Origin: Protopterus annectens
Taxonomy: Eukaryota; Chordata; Ceratodontiformes; Protopteridae
Length of the DNA stretch: 64,000 nt
Reading direction: 5' to 3'
Assembly: GCF_019279795.1 (NCBI RefSeq)
Contig: NC_056731.1
Coordinates: 868,271,052 to 868,335,051, forward strand
Shown here: positions 33,726 to 44,250 of the stretch, one piece after another
Numbering within the stretch: position 1 is the first letter of the stretch
Layout: every line of letters begins with the position of its first letter
The notes under the pieces: generated by a model
Databases searched by the model: none
Told to the model about the DNA's origin: nothing
Seen by the model: the letters and a program-made list of their open reading frames with translations, nothing else
Translations under genes and position numbers: made by a program

Positions 33726-35150
33726 TTTTTTGAGCTGGGACTTCTCACTATCAGTTCTCTGCATTGCCCTTTGGCTTATCTACTGCGCCCAGAGTGTTCA
33801 CGAAAGTTCTGGCTCCAGTGATAGCTTTCTTCAGGCTAAAGGGAATACAGATCTATCCTTATTTGGACGACTGCCTGATTCTGGCTCAAGGAAGGGAAGA
33901 GCTTCTTCATCATTTGGAATATGTGATAGCAGTGCTAAGATGCCTGGGGTATTCTGTGAACTAAATAGTCCAGTCTAGTACCCTCTCAGGACATGTGCTT
34001 TCTGGGTGTGAGACTGAATACAGCATCCCAGATGGCCTTTTTAACCCCGGACAAACAAAAGAGTCTATCCCTTTACTTCCATCAACTATCTCATCAGTCC
34101 GGGCTGACTGCAAGGACAGTCCTTCAAGCCTTAGGGTTCATGGCATCTTGTATTCTGGTGCTTCCCAATGCCAAACTGCATATAAGGAAGCTACAATGGT
34201 ATCTCAAAAATGTATGGACACAGCACTGCCAGGATCTGGACACTGTCATTCAAATAATACCTTGCATTCAAAAGGAATTTTTGTGGTGGGCTCAGGAATG
34301 TCACCTAAACAAGGGACTCTCTGTGACCCGGCCAGGCGAGTCAGATTTTAACGACAGATGCCTCAGACATAGCTTGGGAGCTCATCTAAATGGAAAGTGG
34401 ATACAAGACAAGTGGCCTGCCAGACTACAACATCTACATATCAACATGAAGGAGATGTTAGCAGTCCAGTTTGCATTAATAGCTTTCAAGGATTTACTTC
34501 TTCCAGGGCAGGTGTTGATTCTAACAGACAACACAACTGTCATGTGGTACATCAACAAGCAAGGGGGAACACATTCTTATCCTCTATGCAGGCAAGCAAT
34601 GATTTTGTGGGAGACTGCTGTCAGTTTACAACTAAGTCTTCAGGCAAGGTTTCTGCCGGAGCACAGAACTCCTTAGCAGATGTGTTAAGCAGACAAATCA
34701 TGGATCCCCACGGTGGAAACTGGATCTTCATGTATTTCAGAAATTGACAGTGTCCTGGGGAACTCCAGACATAGATCTGTTCGCTTCTCCACTAAACCAC
34801 CAGCTGCCAAAGTTTTGCACAAAAAGGTTTCATCCCACAGCTTGGAAAGTGGATGCTCTTTCTTTCAGTTGGAAAAATCTTCATGTGTATGCCTTTCCAC
34901 CTCTGCCTCTCCTCCCAAAGGTACTTCTGAAGGTCAGACAGGACAAGCCAAGGATGATTTTGATAGCTCCAGATTGGCCACGACAGCACTGGTACCCATT
35001 ACTGAGAAGTCTAGTACGGAAGCCTCCATGGCCTTTGCCTTTGATTCCACATCTGTTGTCCCAGGAGGACAGTCATTTGCTCAATGTCAAACTTCACTCT
35101 CTTCACCTAACAGCATGGCATATTCTGTTTTAAACCATAGAGGGTCTCAA
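33726..35150 (+). pseudogene. Element F RT (rest), RNase H and methyltransferase region
   Basis: Resumes after G with SALPFGLSTAPRVFTKVLAP and YPYLDDCLILAQG (33850-33890). RNase H: INMKEMLAVQFALIAF (34443-34490), LTDNTTVMWYINKQGG (34522-34569), SLADVLSRQIMD. Methyltransferase-like: PDIDLFASPLNHQLPKF (34766-34817), YAFPPLPLLPKVLLKVRQ (34888-34941), APDWPRQHWYPLLRSL. Few breaks. Confidence 0.92.
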
Positions 35151-36167
35151 CTTCCACAACAAGTTTTGAATGTGATTTTGGAAGCTAGAAGGCCTAGTAC
35201 AAGGAAAGTGTACGCAGATAAATGGAAGAGATTTTTATTTTGGAGTGCAGCTAAGGATTTGGATGTTTCTGAGCCTGATTTAAGTGTGGCTCTTCAATAT
35301 CTTACGGAGTTATTGGACAAAGGTTTGTCCTTCTCTTCTATTAAGATTCATGCTGCAGCAATTTCAGCTCACTACGATTGTGACCCACCATTGTTTTCTC
35401 ATCCTTTGTTCAAGCAATTTCTTAGAGGGCAAAGAATATAAGACCCCCACGAAGGGCTCCTACTCCTGCTTGGGATCTCAATTTTGTGTTGGAGAAACTC
35501 ACTCTACAACCTTTTGAGCCTGCAGCTACTGCTGAGTTGAAATATTTGTCATGGAAGACTGCTTTTTGTTGGCCATTACCTCTGCAAGAAGGGTTTCTGA
35601 ATTGCAGGCCCTTATGGCAGTTGAGCCTTTCTTAATTTTCCATAAGGATAGGGTATCGTTCGTACTAATCCTTCTTTTATGCCTAAAGTGGTTTCTAGTG
35701 TGGCTTTAAACCAAACTATTCATTTGCCTACTTTTTATGCAAATCCCCAAACTAAAGGGGAAAAGATTTTGCACACTTTAGATGTACACAGGCAGTTGCG
35801 ATATTATTTGGACAGAACTAAAGGGTTCAGACAATCTCAGCAGTTATTAGTTTCTTTTGCTTTGTGCTCTCAGGGCAAGCCCGTGTCAAAACAAACTATT
35901 TCTAAGTGGATTGGATTTTGCATTGCTTTCTGTTATTCCCATCATGGCAAAGAGATTCCAGCTGGGATTAGGCCTCATTCCACTAGGGCTACTGCCTCTT
36001 CAACAGCTTTTTGAGGGGGTGGCTACTAAGGATATTTTGGAGGCAGCCACTTGGAGTTCAGTGCATACCTTCTCTAGGCATTACCACCTTCCACTGTACT
36101 CTAAATCCAGGGCTGGTTTTGCCACTGCTGTGTTGCAGGGCATTTTGGCAGCTCCTGCTTCATTATA
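35150..36167 (+). pseudogene. Element F tyrosine recombinase
   Basis: PQQVLNVILEARRPSTRKVY (35155-35214) leads into the N-terminal arm; its frame is already open from about 34713, inside the methyltransferase part. Catalytic landmarks: ITSARRVSELQAL, PHSTRATASS (35971-36000) and FSRHYHLPLYSKSRAGFATA (36069-36129). Ends in AVLQGILAAPASL. Few breaks. Confidence 0.92.
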
Positions 36168-36195
36168 GTTTAGCCATCCTCCCTTACCTCTGCTT

Positions 36196-36310
36196 TGGGA
36201 TTCTACCCAAGTGTTAGGACTGCAGCAATGTGAGATGAAGAACATAGTACAGTTTTGTACCTACCATAAATGTAGATGTTCGAAGATCCACATTGCTGCA
36301 GTCCAATTTA
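36196..36310 (+). repeat. Element F internal complementary region
   Basis: GTGTTAGGACTGCAGCAATG...GATGAAGAACATAGTACAG (complement of left end) runs into TTTTGTACCTACCATAAATG...TTCGAAGATCCACATTGCTG (complement of right end). Confidence 0.92.
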
Positions 36311-36477
36311 CCCTCCCTCCTTCCACTCTGTAGTTTGGGGTGGTTGTGTGGGTTGGGTTATCCATCTGAGGTATATTGCATTTTGTATATATTGTATATA
36401 TTGTCCATATTTTTGGTGTTAGGCTGGTTGGTTGTTTAGTTGTTGTCTATGGGTTTTGACCTTTCTTTTTAGGGTCT

Positions 36478-36691
36478 TCTGACATCTGGGGCAAGAAAAG
36501 ACTGAGGATATGACGTCGGTCATGCGCATTTGTACCCTGGCGTTCTGATGTCAGTCAAATGCGCCTTGACCGACGTCAGCCTTATACTCTGATATTCGGG
36601 CCGACCGAGGGACAGCAGACTACCCAAGTGTTAGGACTGCAGCAATGTGGATCTTCGAACATCTACATTTATGGTAGGTACAAAACTGTAC
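36478..36691 (+). repeat. Element F right ITR
   Basis: Inverted copy of the left ITR with about three differences in 140 bp, ending GTACAAAACTGTAC. The inner boundary CTGACATCTGGGGCAAGAAA mirrors the gag start region. Confidence 0.92.
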
Positions 36692-37575
36692 TTTCTGACA
36701 TATTTAGAAAGGTAGCCAGGAGAGACTGAAGTAGTGAAGTGAGGGAAGATAGAAAGTATATAGAGGGAATTATATTTGGGGGTATAGTTTATGCTGTTTA
36801 GTAAAACTGAGTTCTAGTTGAAATCTGTCAAGTCTGTTTTTAAAGGACTTGGGGGGGGGGGGGGGGTATCGACCTGATGGATACAAGTTAAGAGCTCCAG
36901 ACCTTAGTAAGATGGAATGTGTACAGACCATGACCAGTAGGATTTGATAAGTTTGTTTGGTTGCTGGATCATAATGACAGATTGTGAACATAGTTGTGTA
37001 AAACAGTATTAAGTGCTGGATTATATTATAGGTGGTAAGAAGCTGTGTTTAGGTTAGTTGATGATGGTTGTTCTAATCAATTTAGGCTTTTAAGTGCTGT
37101 ACAGTGGTGAATTTTGAAAGGGATATTTGCTGCAAATTTAGCCACTTTATTATAACATTGTTTAAGTTTTGATTTTTGTGAAAGTAAATTCCCTCTCCCC
37201 AACCTGAGAAGTCAAACCAAACAAATAGTATAGGGTACAGTATTAAGCCTGTTTTTAATAGTGCCAAAAAATTATAAAAACCTTCTCACTTGAGGTCCTT
37301 GCTCCCAAAATTACACAATGAAAAAAAATGAAAATAAGAGCAAGCAACCAAACAGGCCGTAATAGTAATTCTTTAATAAAACCAACCTCAGAACAGAAGT
37401 GCTTTCGGGTCAAACCCCCCAGTCAAAGATCCTGTTACTCTGTTGGCTATGTACATGTTCTAGAAAGTGTAACTGGACCCCAATTTAAGACTGGCTGCTG
37501 CATAACTCAAAATTTTCTTGAAAAACGTCCTTTTCTGAACTTCAAGCCTTGTCACTACATTCTCAGTAACTTTAG
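36692..37575. other. Non-coding DNA between DIRS elements
   Basis: AT-rich, with a G16 run at 36851-36866 and short chance open frames only. I see no repeat family or gene. Confidence 0.6.
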
Positions 37576-37628
37576 ATGTTCTTGGTGTTTCACTGTTGTA
37601 GTGATCACATTTGGGTTATCCCTGCCAG
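37576..37628 (+). mobile_element. DIRS left-end fragment (lineage 1)
   Basis: ATGTTCTTGGTGTTTCACTG-TGTAGTGATCAC-TTTGGGTTATCCCTGCCAGGC follows the first 53 bp of element B's left end, preceded by G as in the whole copies. It then switches abruptly into GGGCGCCCGCAGG and hairpin sequence, so only the tip of an element remains. Confidence 0.7.
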
Positions 37629-37770
37629 GCAAGGGCGCCCGCAGGCAGGTGCAAGGGGGTGCACTTGCACCCCCCTTGAATCGGCTGATTAGTTAATCTT
37701 CTCTTAGTTTAAAATTAAAAAAATATATATTTTTTATTTTTAGGGCGTTCTTCTTTAAGAACGCCCTTCA
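37629..37770. repeat. Two strong hairpins, possible DNA-transposon end
   Basis: CAAGGGGGTGCA at 37651-37662 faces TGCACCCCCCTTG after two bases. AGGGCGTTCTT at 37742-37752 is followed after four bases by its complement AAGAACGCCCT. GGGCGCCCGCAGG-type starts followed by GGTGCACTTGCACCCC are seen at ends of some hAT-like non-autonomous elements, but I find no matching second end or target duplication, so the class is uncertain. Confidence 0.4.
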
Positions 37771-38390
37771 AGTCCAGGCACAGATGCGTGCTGACATCAT
37801 CACTCAGTGCGCATATTTTCAGTTTTGCGAGCGGGAATGAAACGGACAGTTTCAGGTTTGTGAGCAGGAACTGAAACAGACTGTTTCAGTTTTGCGATGG
37901 GTTTACCTTAGCTGCGACTGGAGGAGGACTGAAGATGGAGTCAGATCAGCGAGCAGTGAAACAGAGCTATGGGTTTACTTTAGCTGAGGACTTCACGGGA
38001 GATAACAGGGACGCTTGTCAGTGTGAGTAAGGTGTGTGTGTGTGTCATACATCTAGAAGAAGAACCCAAAGATGGATCTTCATCCTGTTTTAGTAAAGGA
38101 CAAATTGTGTATGTTTCCATGATGGATGTATGTTAAATGCAGTTTAGTCTCTGTAAATGTTTTCTGTAAGAGAGGTAAAACACTGTGAGGTAATATTTTA
38201 TATAATTTAAAAAAAAGTGATGCTGTCATTACTTGGAGCTTCATTTTCCTTCAACCTTTTATTTTGTGCCTTTATTTCTATTAACAAATGTTATATACTT
38301 TTTTCTATTTCCTTGTTTAAAAGGCATCAATTACTTTTTCATTTCTAAGCAACTGTTCTGCTCTTTAATTTTCTAATAGTGTTTTTTTTC
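37771..38390. other. Unassigned DNA with a local duplication
   Basis: A CAGTTTC-containing segment (GAAACGGACAGTTTCAGG, then GAAACAGACTGTTTCAG) and ATGGGTTTAC-TTAGCTG (37897 and 37970) each occur twice within 150 bp. GTGTGTGTG at 38033. No coding signal that I recognise. Confidence 0.45.
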
Positions 38391-38640
38391 TTCCTCATCT
38401 GTATATTTCCTGATACTACCAGGGGTACACATGCTCTTTCTAAGATTAAGAAAGTCATTAAAGTTTACTAAATTCTTCACTATTGCAGAAATTCTAGGTT
38501 TGATAACTGCACTGGTATCATTTTCTTTAAGTATACCATTAAAGTTTCCTGTCATTATTATGTTTTCTTCCATATCTGAAGTTAAAATTTTTGGATACTT
38601 TCTAGAGAATTTAGCTCCAATTCCCAGAATCTAGTATGTT
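38373..38640 (-). pseudogene. LINE (L1-like) endonuclease remnant
   Basis: On the minus strand the 38373-38573 frame reads NIIMTGNFNGILKENDTSA, which matches the L1-type apurinic endonuclease block (II-GDFN-vL-p-D-S), with the first D replaced. It then continues with FNDFLNLRKSMCTPGSIRKYT, matching the L-D-wR-l-P...-yT block that follows. Only about 70 codons are recognisable. It would be one 5' domain of a much longer element, so this is an isolated old fragment. Confidence 0.6.
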
Positions 38641-38667
38641 TGCTAAGGTTAATATTCTGTTTTGATA

Positions 38668-38808
38668 TTGAACGGCATAGCAGTGCAATGGTTTGCATCG
38701 TTGCCTCATAGCAAGAGGTTCTACAGCTTGATTCTTGGCTGTGGTGCCTTCTGTGCACAGTCTGCATGTCCTCCCTGCATTTGTGCGAGTTTCCTCTGGG
38801 TGCTCCTG
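38668..38808 (+). mobile_element. V-SINE-like SINE, left part (split by element H)
   Basis: A tRNA-like head (GCAGTGCAATGGTTTGCATCG, TTGCCTCATAGCAAGAGGTT) is followed by the central block CTGCATGTCCTCCCTGCAT-TTGTGCGAGTTTCCTC-GGGTGCTCC. That block is the conserved core of vertebrate V-SINEs such as the fish and lungfish families. The expected GGTTTCCTCCCACAG continuation is missing here but a similar TTTTCCTACCATG stands directly after element H at 44251. Confidence 0.75.
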
Positions 38809-39000
38809 ATGTTCTTCATCTCACATTGCTGCAGTCCTTACTTATGGGTAGTCCGCTGTCCTCGGTCGGCCCGAATACCAAAGTATTAGGCTGACGTCGG
38901 TCATGGGCGCCTAGATCTGACATCAGAGCATCAGGGTATAAAGGCGCATGACCGACGTCATATCCTCAGTCTTTTTTGCCGCATGGTCCGATGCAGAAGC
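38809..39000 (+). repeat. Element H left ITR with hairpin and TATA block
   Basis: TATAAA at 38937-38942. GACGTCGGTCATGGGCGCC (38893-38911) pairs with GGCGCATGACCGACGTC (38943-38959) apart from a two-base bulge, placing the TATA box at the foot of a 17-bp stem. CCTCAGTCTTTTTTGCCGC follows at 38964. Confidence 0.92.
38893..38983 (+). promoter_or_regulatory. Putative DIRS promoter (element H)
   Basis: TATAAA followed about 25-30 bp later by CAGTCTTTTTTGCCG, preceded by GACGTC motifs. The same order is seen in B (TATAAA 8295), G (28293) and I (48749). DIRS internal or terminal promoters are expected in ITRs; the exact start site is inference. Confidence 0.55.
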
Positions 39001-39113
39001 AGCGTTGCAAGTGCCGTTCGTTCTGAAATTTTCGTTTCGGAGTTTCAGACCGATACCAAGTTGGGCTAAGTACCCGTTGGGAATATTTTTGTTTTTCTTG
39101 CCTCAGTTACCGG

Positions 39114-40830
39114 ATGTCAGAAAAAGTGAATAATTGTATTTCTTGTGGGAAACAGATACCGCATAGGGATTATTACCGCTTTGTATTCCTTGTTTGGGAC
39201 CGGAGCACGGCGTCGGGTGTGTTTTGTGCTAGGTTTAATAAGCGCACTATAAAGCGGAGGTTAGTTTGCGCTACGTTAGTCTTGGGCAAGGGGGGTATTT
39301 GAAATATGCCGTCGGATGTTCCGCCGCCTGTTTCAACTAAGAAGCAAAGACAAATCTTTAAAACCTAGGCAGGATGATTCGTCCGTTTGGACGCCGGACC
39401 TTAGAAGCTACAGCTGAACAGGTGGATCCGGCTGAAGTTTCTGTTGAGTCCCAGGGAAACTTTGATTTTACAGGATGTGGCCTCTCAGGAGGCAGGTCAG
39501 GCTGAAGGGGCCTCTCAGGTTACTATTCTCCCTTCTATGCCTAGGGTGGTTAGGCCTTCTGCTACTGTTTCTAAGGCTCCTTCTAAAGGCAGGTCTGTCT
39601 TGCCTTCCTCTGGTGTCAGTTCTGGTTCTTCAGGGTCTGTGCCTAAAAAGCACATGCTTAAAATGGCAGAGGATTTGATTACTTTAATTAGATGTTCTAT
39701 GCCCCCTCCTGATAAGAGGCCCAGGATGGAGCCAGAGTTGGAAAGTTTGGAGCAGGCCTCAGATGATTCAGAGTCTTTTGCTGAAGACATTCAAGATTTC
39801 CCTCCTTATTCTGATTCTCATGCAGAGGATTCCACTCCTTCTGCTTCTCCTCCAGAGGATTTTTCATTTTCAGAAACTCTGCATTCCATGAGGGAGCATT
39901 TTAAGTGGGAGGGACAGGATTACTCTGATTCCCGGAAGAGACTTAGGGAGTTCTTGTTTTTACCACAGCATAGACCCTTAGCTATACCTCCGGTTTTGGA
40001 TGTTGTTTCAGATGTTTTCTCGGAAGCTTCCCTTAATCCAGATTCTGTGCCTCCTGCCCCAGTTAAACCGGACAGGTATTACAGGGTGCCTGAGGCTCAT
40101 AAATATCTGTATAAGAGTCCTAGGGGACCCAGAAACTATTAGTCAGGGGCCTAAGGGTGTTAGAGCCTCTGTTGTTAAGAATCCGGTTCCTCTGGATAAG
40201 GAAGCTAGAGCTTTGGATAGATGGGGTAAGAAGGTGTATACCTCTTCTACTTTAGCAATGAGAGCTTTGAACTGCCAGTTTCATATGTTGAAGTATCAGA
40301 ATTTCCTCCTTTCTCAGCTAAGATCTAAAGTGGATGCTTTGGCAGAGGGCATAGAGTGTACAGAATTGCAGGATTTAGTGCATGTTTCTGAACAGGTGGG
40401 TAAGCAGTCTTTGCAATGTGGTTTTGATGCTTTACAGGCTTCTTCTAGGGTGGCGGCCACTGGTTCAGTTATTCAGGCACGCCTGGCAGGATCAGAATTT
40501 GTCTGAGCATGTTAAGTCTAGAATTCTGGATGCCCCTTTACAGTCTGAAGTTTTGTTTGGTCCTCCTGTGGAGTCAGTCTTAAAGAAAATGGAAGACAAG
40601 GCTAAGTCTATGCAGACTGTTAAAGATTTTTTGCAGGTACAACCTCCAAAGTTTAGTAGAAATTGGCCTACTAAGGGGTGGACGTACCCTTCTTCTGATT
40701 CTCAGTCTAGGGGTAGATCTAGGCGTGGTAGGGGCAGAGCTCAGAGTACCTTCAGGCCGAGACAATGGAGTTCGCCTGCTCAATCTGCTGGTGAGGGCAG
40801 GGGCCAGTCCTTTCGTAAACAGGCCCAATG
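39114..40830 (+). pseudogene. Element H gag-like region
   Basis: MSEKVNNCISCGKQIPHRDY start at 39114. The linker, KKHMLKMAEDLITLIRCS (39648-39701), the PPYSDSHAEDSTPSASPPED acidic patch (39801-39860), MREHFKWEGQDYSDSRKRLR (39888-39947), KPDRYYRVPEAHKYLYKSPR (40065-40124) and RWGKKVYTSSTLAMRALN (40221-40274) are all readable. Ends in a basic RSRRGRGRAQSTFRPR tail near 40711-40760. Several breaks. Confidence 0.9.
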
Positions 40831-42735
40831 ACCTGCATTTTCAGCTGCCAGATTCTTCTTGCCTGGCAGCTCCTTTGGGAGGAAAGTTGGCTCTTTTCAA
40901 GCAAAATTGGCATTTAGTCACCCAGGACAAATGGGTATTGGACATTATAAACCGAGGTTACAAGTTCTATTTCCATACCATGCCTCCTTTCAAAGGCATG
41001 CCAGACGTCCCTCCTCGGCAAAGGATAGAGGCTCACAGACAAATTTCTTTACTTCTTCAAATAGGAGCTATACAGCCAGTTCCTCTGTCAGAAGTGGGCC
41101 TAGGATTTTATTCTCGCCTGTTTCTAGTTCCAAAGAAAGGGAACACGTGGAGACCAATTTTGGATTTATCTATCCTCAACACTTACCTGGACATTCCAAA
41201 GTTCAAGATGCTGACTTTGCAACAACTTTTACCTCTGTTGGGAAAAGATCACTGGATGGTTACTCTGGATCTCAGAGGCTTTTCATGTTCCTATCAGGCC
41301 CAGTTGCAGGAGGTACCTGCGTTTTCGGGCTGGAAATTTACATTATCAGTTCTCTGCATTGCCCTTTGGCTTATCTACTGCGCCCAGAGTGTTCACAAAG
41401 GTTCTGGCTCCAGTGATAGCTTTTTTCAGACTCAGAGGAATACAGATTTATCCTTATTTGGACGACTGCCTGATTATTGCACAAGAAAGGGACGAACTTC
41501 TTCATCATCTACAGTATGTGATGGCAGTGTTAAGATGCCTAGGGTATTCTGTGATCGAAACAAAGTCCAGTCTAGTACCCTCTCAGGACATGTGCTTTCT
41601 GGGTGTGAGACTGAACACAGCTTCCCAGATGGCCTTTTTGACCCCGGACAAACAAAGAAGCCTTTCTCTTTATTTCCATCAAATGTCTCTACGGTCCAGG
41701 CTGACTGCAAGGACAGTCCTTCAAGCCTTGGGGTTCATGGCATCTTGTATTCTGGTACTTCCCAATGCCAAATTGCATATGAGGAAGCTTCAATGGTATC
41801 TCAAAAATGTATGGGCACAGCACTGCCAAGATCTGGACACTGTCATTCAGATAATACCTTGCATTCAGAAGGAGTTTTTGTGGTGGGCTCAGGAATGTCA
41901 CCTAAACAAGGGACTCTCTGTGACCCGGCCAGAGGCGAGTCAGATTCTAACGACAGATGCCTCGGACAAGGCTTGGGGAGCACACCTCAATGGAAAATGG
42001 GTGCAAAACACGTGGCCTGTCAAACTCCAGCATTTGCATATCAACTTGAAGGAAATGTTAGCAGTCCAGTTTGCATTGATGGCTTTCAAAGATTTACTTC
42101 ACCCAGGGCAGGTGTTGATTCAAACAGACAACACTACTGTCATGTGGTACATCAACAAGCAGGGGGGAACCCATTCTTACCCTCTTTGCAGGCAAGCGAT
42201 GATTCTGTGGGAAACTGCTCTCAATCTACACCTCAATCTTCAGGCAAGGTTTCTACCAGGAGCACAGAACTCCTTAGCAGATGTATTGAGCAGACAAATA
42301 GTGGATCCTCACGAATGGAAATTGGATCCTCTTGTATTTCAACAGTTGACAGTGTTATGGGGAACTCCAGACATAGATCTGTTCACTTCTCCACTAAATT
42401 ACCAGTTGCCAAAGTTTTGCACAAAAATGTTTCTTCACACAGCTTGGAAGGTGGACGCTCTATCATTCAGTTGGAACAATCTGCACGTATATGCCTTTCC
42501 ACCTCTGCCTCTTCATCCCAAGGTACTTTTGAAGGCCAGACAAGACAAGCCAACCATGATTTTGATAGCACCGGATTGGCCTCGACAACACTGGTACCCA
42601 CTACTGAGGAGTTTAGTACGAGAACCTCCATGGCCTCTGCCTTTGATTCCGCACCTTTTGTCACAAGAGGACAGTCACTTCCTCAATGTCAAGATTCAGT
42701 CTCTGCATCTAACAGCCTGGCATATTCTGTTTTAG
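40830..42735 (+). pseudogene. Element H RT-RNase H-methyltransferase region
   Basis: RT from LAAPLGGKLALFKQNW (40864) through RPILDLSILNTYLDIPKFKM (41154-41212) and YPYLDDCLIIAQE (41452-41490). The 458-codon stretch 41359-42735 is open and holds TTDASDKAWGAHLNGKW (41950-42000), NLKEMLAVQFALMAF, QTDNTTVMWYINKQGG (42121-42168), SLADVLSRQIVD and the methyltransferase-like PDIDLFTSPLNYQLPKF (42370-42420), YAFPPLPLHPKVLLKAR, APDWPRQHWYPLLRSL. Close to whole. Confidence 0.94.
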
Positions 42736-42744
42736 ACTCTGGAG

Positions 42745-43776
42745 GGTCTCGGCTTCCACAACAAGTTTTGAATGTTATTTTGGAGGCCAGGAGGCCTAGT
42801 ACCAGGAAAGTTTACGCTGATAAATGGAGGAGATTTTTCATTTGGAGCAAAGGAAAGGACTTTGATGTCTCCAAACCTGATTTAAGTGTTGCTCTTCAAT
42901 ATCTTACTGAGTTATTGGACAAGGGTTTGTCTTTCTCCTCAATAAAGGTCCATGCTGCAGCCATTTCTGCTCACTATGATTGTGACCCTCCTTTATTCTC
43001 TCATCCTTGGTTTAAGCAATTTCTTAGAGGGGCAAAGAATGTAAGACCCCCACGTAGAGCTCCTACTCCTGCTTGGGATCTCAATTTTGTGTTGGAAAAA
43101 CTTACTCTACAACCTTTTGAGCCTGCAGCTACTGCCGAGTTAAAGTATTTGTCATGGAAAACTGCTTTTTTGTTGGCCATTACCTCTGCAAGAAGGGTTT
43201 CTGAATTACAGGCCCTCATGGCAGTGGAGCCTTTCCTGATTTTTCATAAGGATAGGGTATCTTTGCGTACTAATCCTTCCTTTATGCCTAAAGTGGTTTC
43301 TAGTGTGGCCTTAAATCAAACTATTCATTTGCCTACTTTTTATGCAAACCCCCAAAATAAAGAGGAGAAAATTTTGCATACTTTGGATATTCACAGGCAG
43401 TTGCGTTATTATTTGAGCAGAACCAAGGAGTTCAGACAGTCTCAGCAATTGTTTGTTTCTTTCTTTTGCTTTGGGTTCACAGGGTAAACCTGTTTCAAAA
43501 CAAACTATTTCTAAATGGATTGGGTTTTGTATTTCTTTCTGTTATTCCCATCATGGTAAGGAGATTCCTGCTGGAATCAGGCCTCATTCCACTAGGGCTA
43601 CTGCTACTTCTACGGCCTTTCTAAGGGGTAGCTACAAAGACATTTTGGAGGCAGTTACTTGGAGTTCAGTGCATACCTTTTCTAAACATTACCACCTTCC
43701 TCTTTATTCTAAGTCTAGGGCTGGATTTGCCACTGCAATTTTACAGGGCATTTTAGCGGCCCCTAATGCTTTATGA
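42745..43776 (+). pseudogene. Element H tyrosine recombinase
   Basis: Would cut and rejoin DNA at the circle junction and target. ARRPSTRKVYADKWRRF arm (42785-42836), SFSSIKVHAAAISAHYDCDP, TSARRVSELQALMAVEPF with the first arginine (43184-43237), HxxR box in PHSTRATATSTAF (43581-43620), tyrosine in FSKHYHLPLYSKSRAG (43678-43726). The frame is already open from about 41.4 kb, overlapping RNase H and methyltransferase in another frame. One or a few breaks. Confidence 0.94.
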
Positions 43777-43816
43777 TTTTTACCATCCTCCCTTTCCCGT
43801 TGCTTTGGGATTCTAC

Positions 43817-43915
43817 CCATAAGTAAGGACTGCAGCAATGTGAGATGAAGAACATAGTACAGTTTTGTACCTACCATAAATGTAGATGTTCGAAGATCCA
43901 CATTGCTGCAGTCCA
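43817..43915 (+). repeat. Element H internal complementary region
   Basis: CATAAGTAAGGACTGCAGCAATG...GAAGAACATAGTACAG (left-end complement) meets TTTTGTACCTACCATAAATGTAG...CACATTGCTGCAGTCC (right-end complement). It matches F's ICR closely. Confidence 0.93.
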
Positions 43916-44036
43916 ATTTACCCTCCTTCCTTCCCCACTGTAGTTTGACTTGGTGCTATGCTTTAGGTGATGGTTGTTGTTGGGCATGTTTTTGGGAGGT
44001 ATTCTGTTTTTGGCTGTGGCCTTTCTGGTTTGGCCT

Positions 44037-44250
44037 TCTGACATCTGGGGCAAGAAAAGACTGAGGATATGACGTCGGTCATGCGCCTTTATACCCTGAC
44101 GCTCTGATGTCAGATCTAGGCGCCCATGACTGACGTCAGCCTAATACTTTGGTATTCGGGCCGACCGAGGACAGCGGACTACCCATAAGTAAGGACTGCA
44201 GCAATGTGGATCTTCGAACATCTACATTTATGGTAGGTACAAAACTGTAC
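44037..44250 (+). repeat. Element H right ITR
   Basis: Inverted copy of 38809-39000 ending TGGTAGGTACAAAACTGTAC. Inner boundary CTGACATCTGGGGCAAGAAA, as in F, B and J. Confidence 0.93.

Larger units (their letters stand above)
25618..36691 (+). mobile_element. DIRS element F (lineage 1), host of element G
   Basis: Own sequence 25618-28148 and 33726-36691 (about 5.5 kb). Left end ATGTTCTTCATCTC, right end GGTACAAAACTGTAC. The ITRs differ at only about three positions over the roughly 140 bp I compared by eye, so it is young. Gag, polymerase and YR are all recognisable and closely similar to H; each gene carries only a few breaks. Flanks are GCAGGG on the left and TTTCTGACA on the right. Confidence 0.94.
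38809..44250 (+). mobile_element. DIRS element H (lineage 1), best preserved single copy
   Basis: 5.44 kb, uninterrupted by other elements. Left end ATGTTCTTCATCTC, right end GTACAAAACTGTAC. ITRs differ at only two or so positions in about 140 bp, so it is one of the youngest insertions. Gag, RT, RNase H, methyltransferase, YR, ICR and both ITRs are in standard order. It is close to whole but carries several breaks, so it is not an active copy as it stands. It sits in a V-SINE. Confidence 0.95.

Noticed and set aside
40725-43487. A 920-codon open frame in element H as one protein
   Set aside because: It begins as RT, then reads through the RNase H and methyltransferase part in a non-coding frame and ends as YR. 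It is better described as overlapping DIRS genes than as one product.
8159-44250. LTR retrovirus or Ty3-type provirus
   Set aside because: The terminal repeats are inverted, there is an internal complementary region, and a tyrosine recombinase replaces the DDE integrase and protease. This is the DIRS plan.
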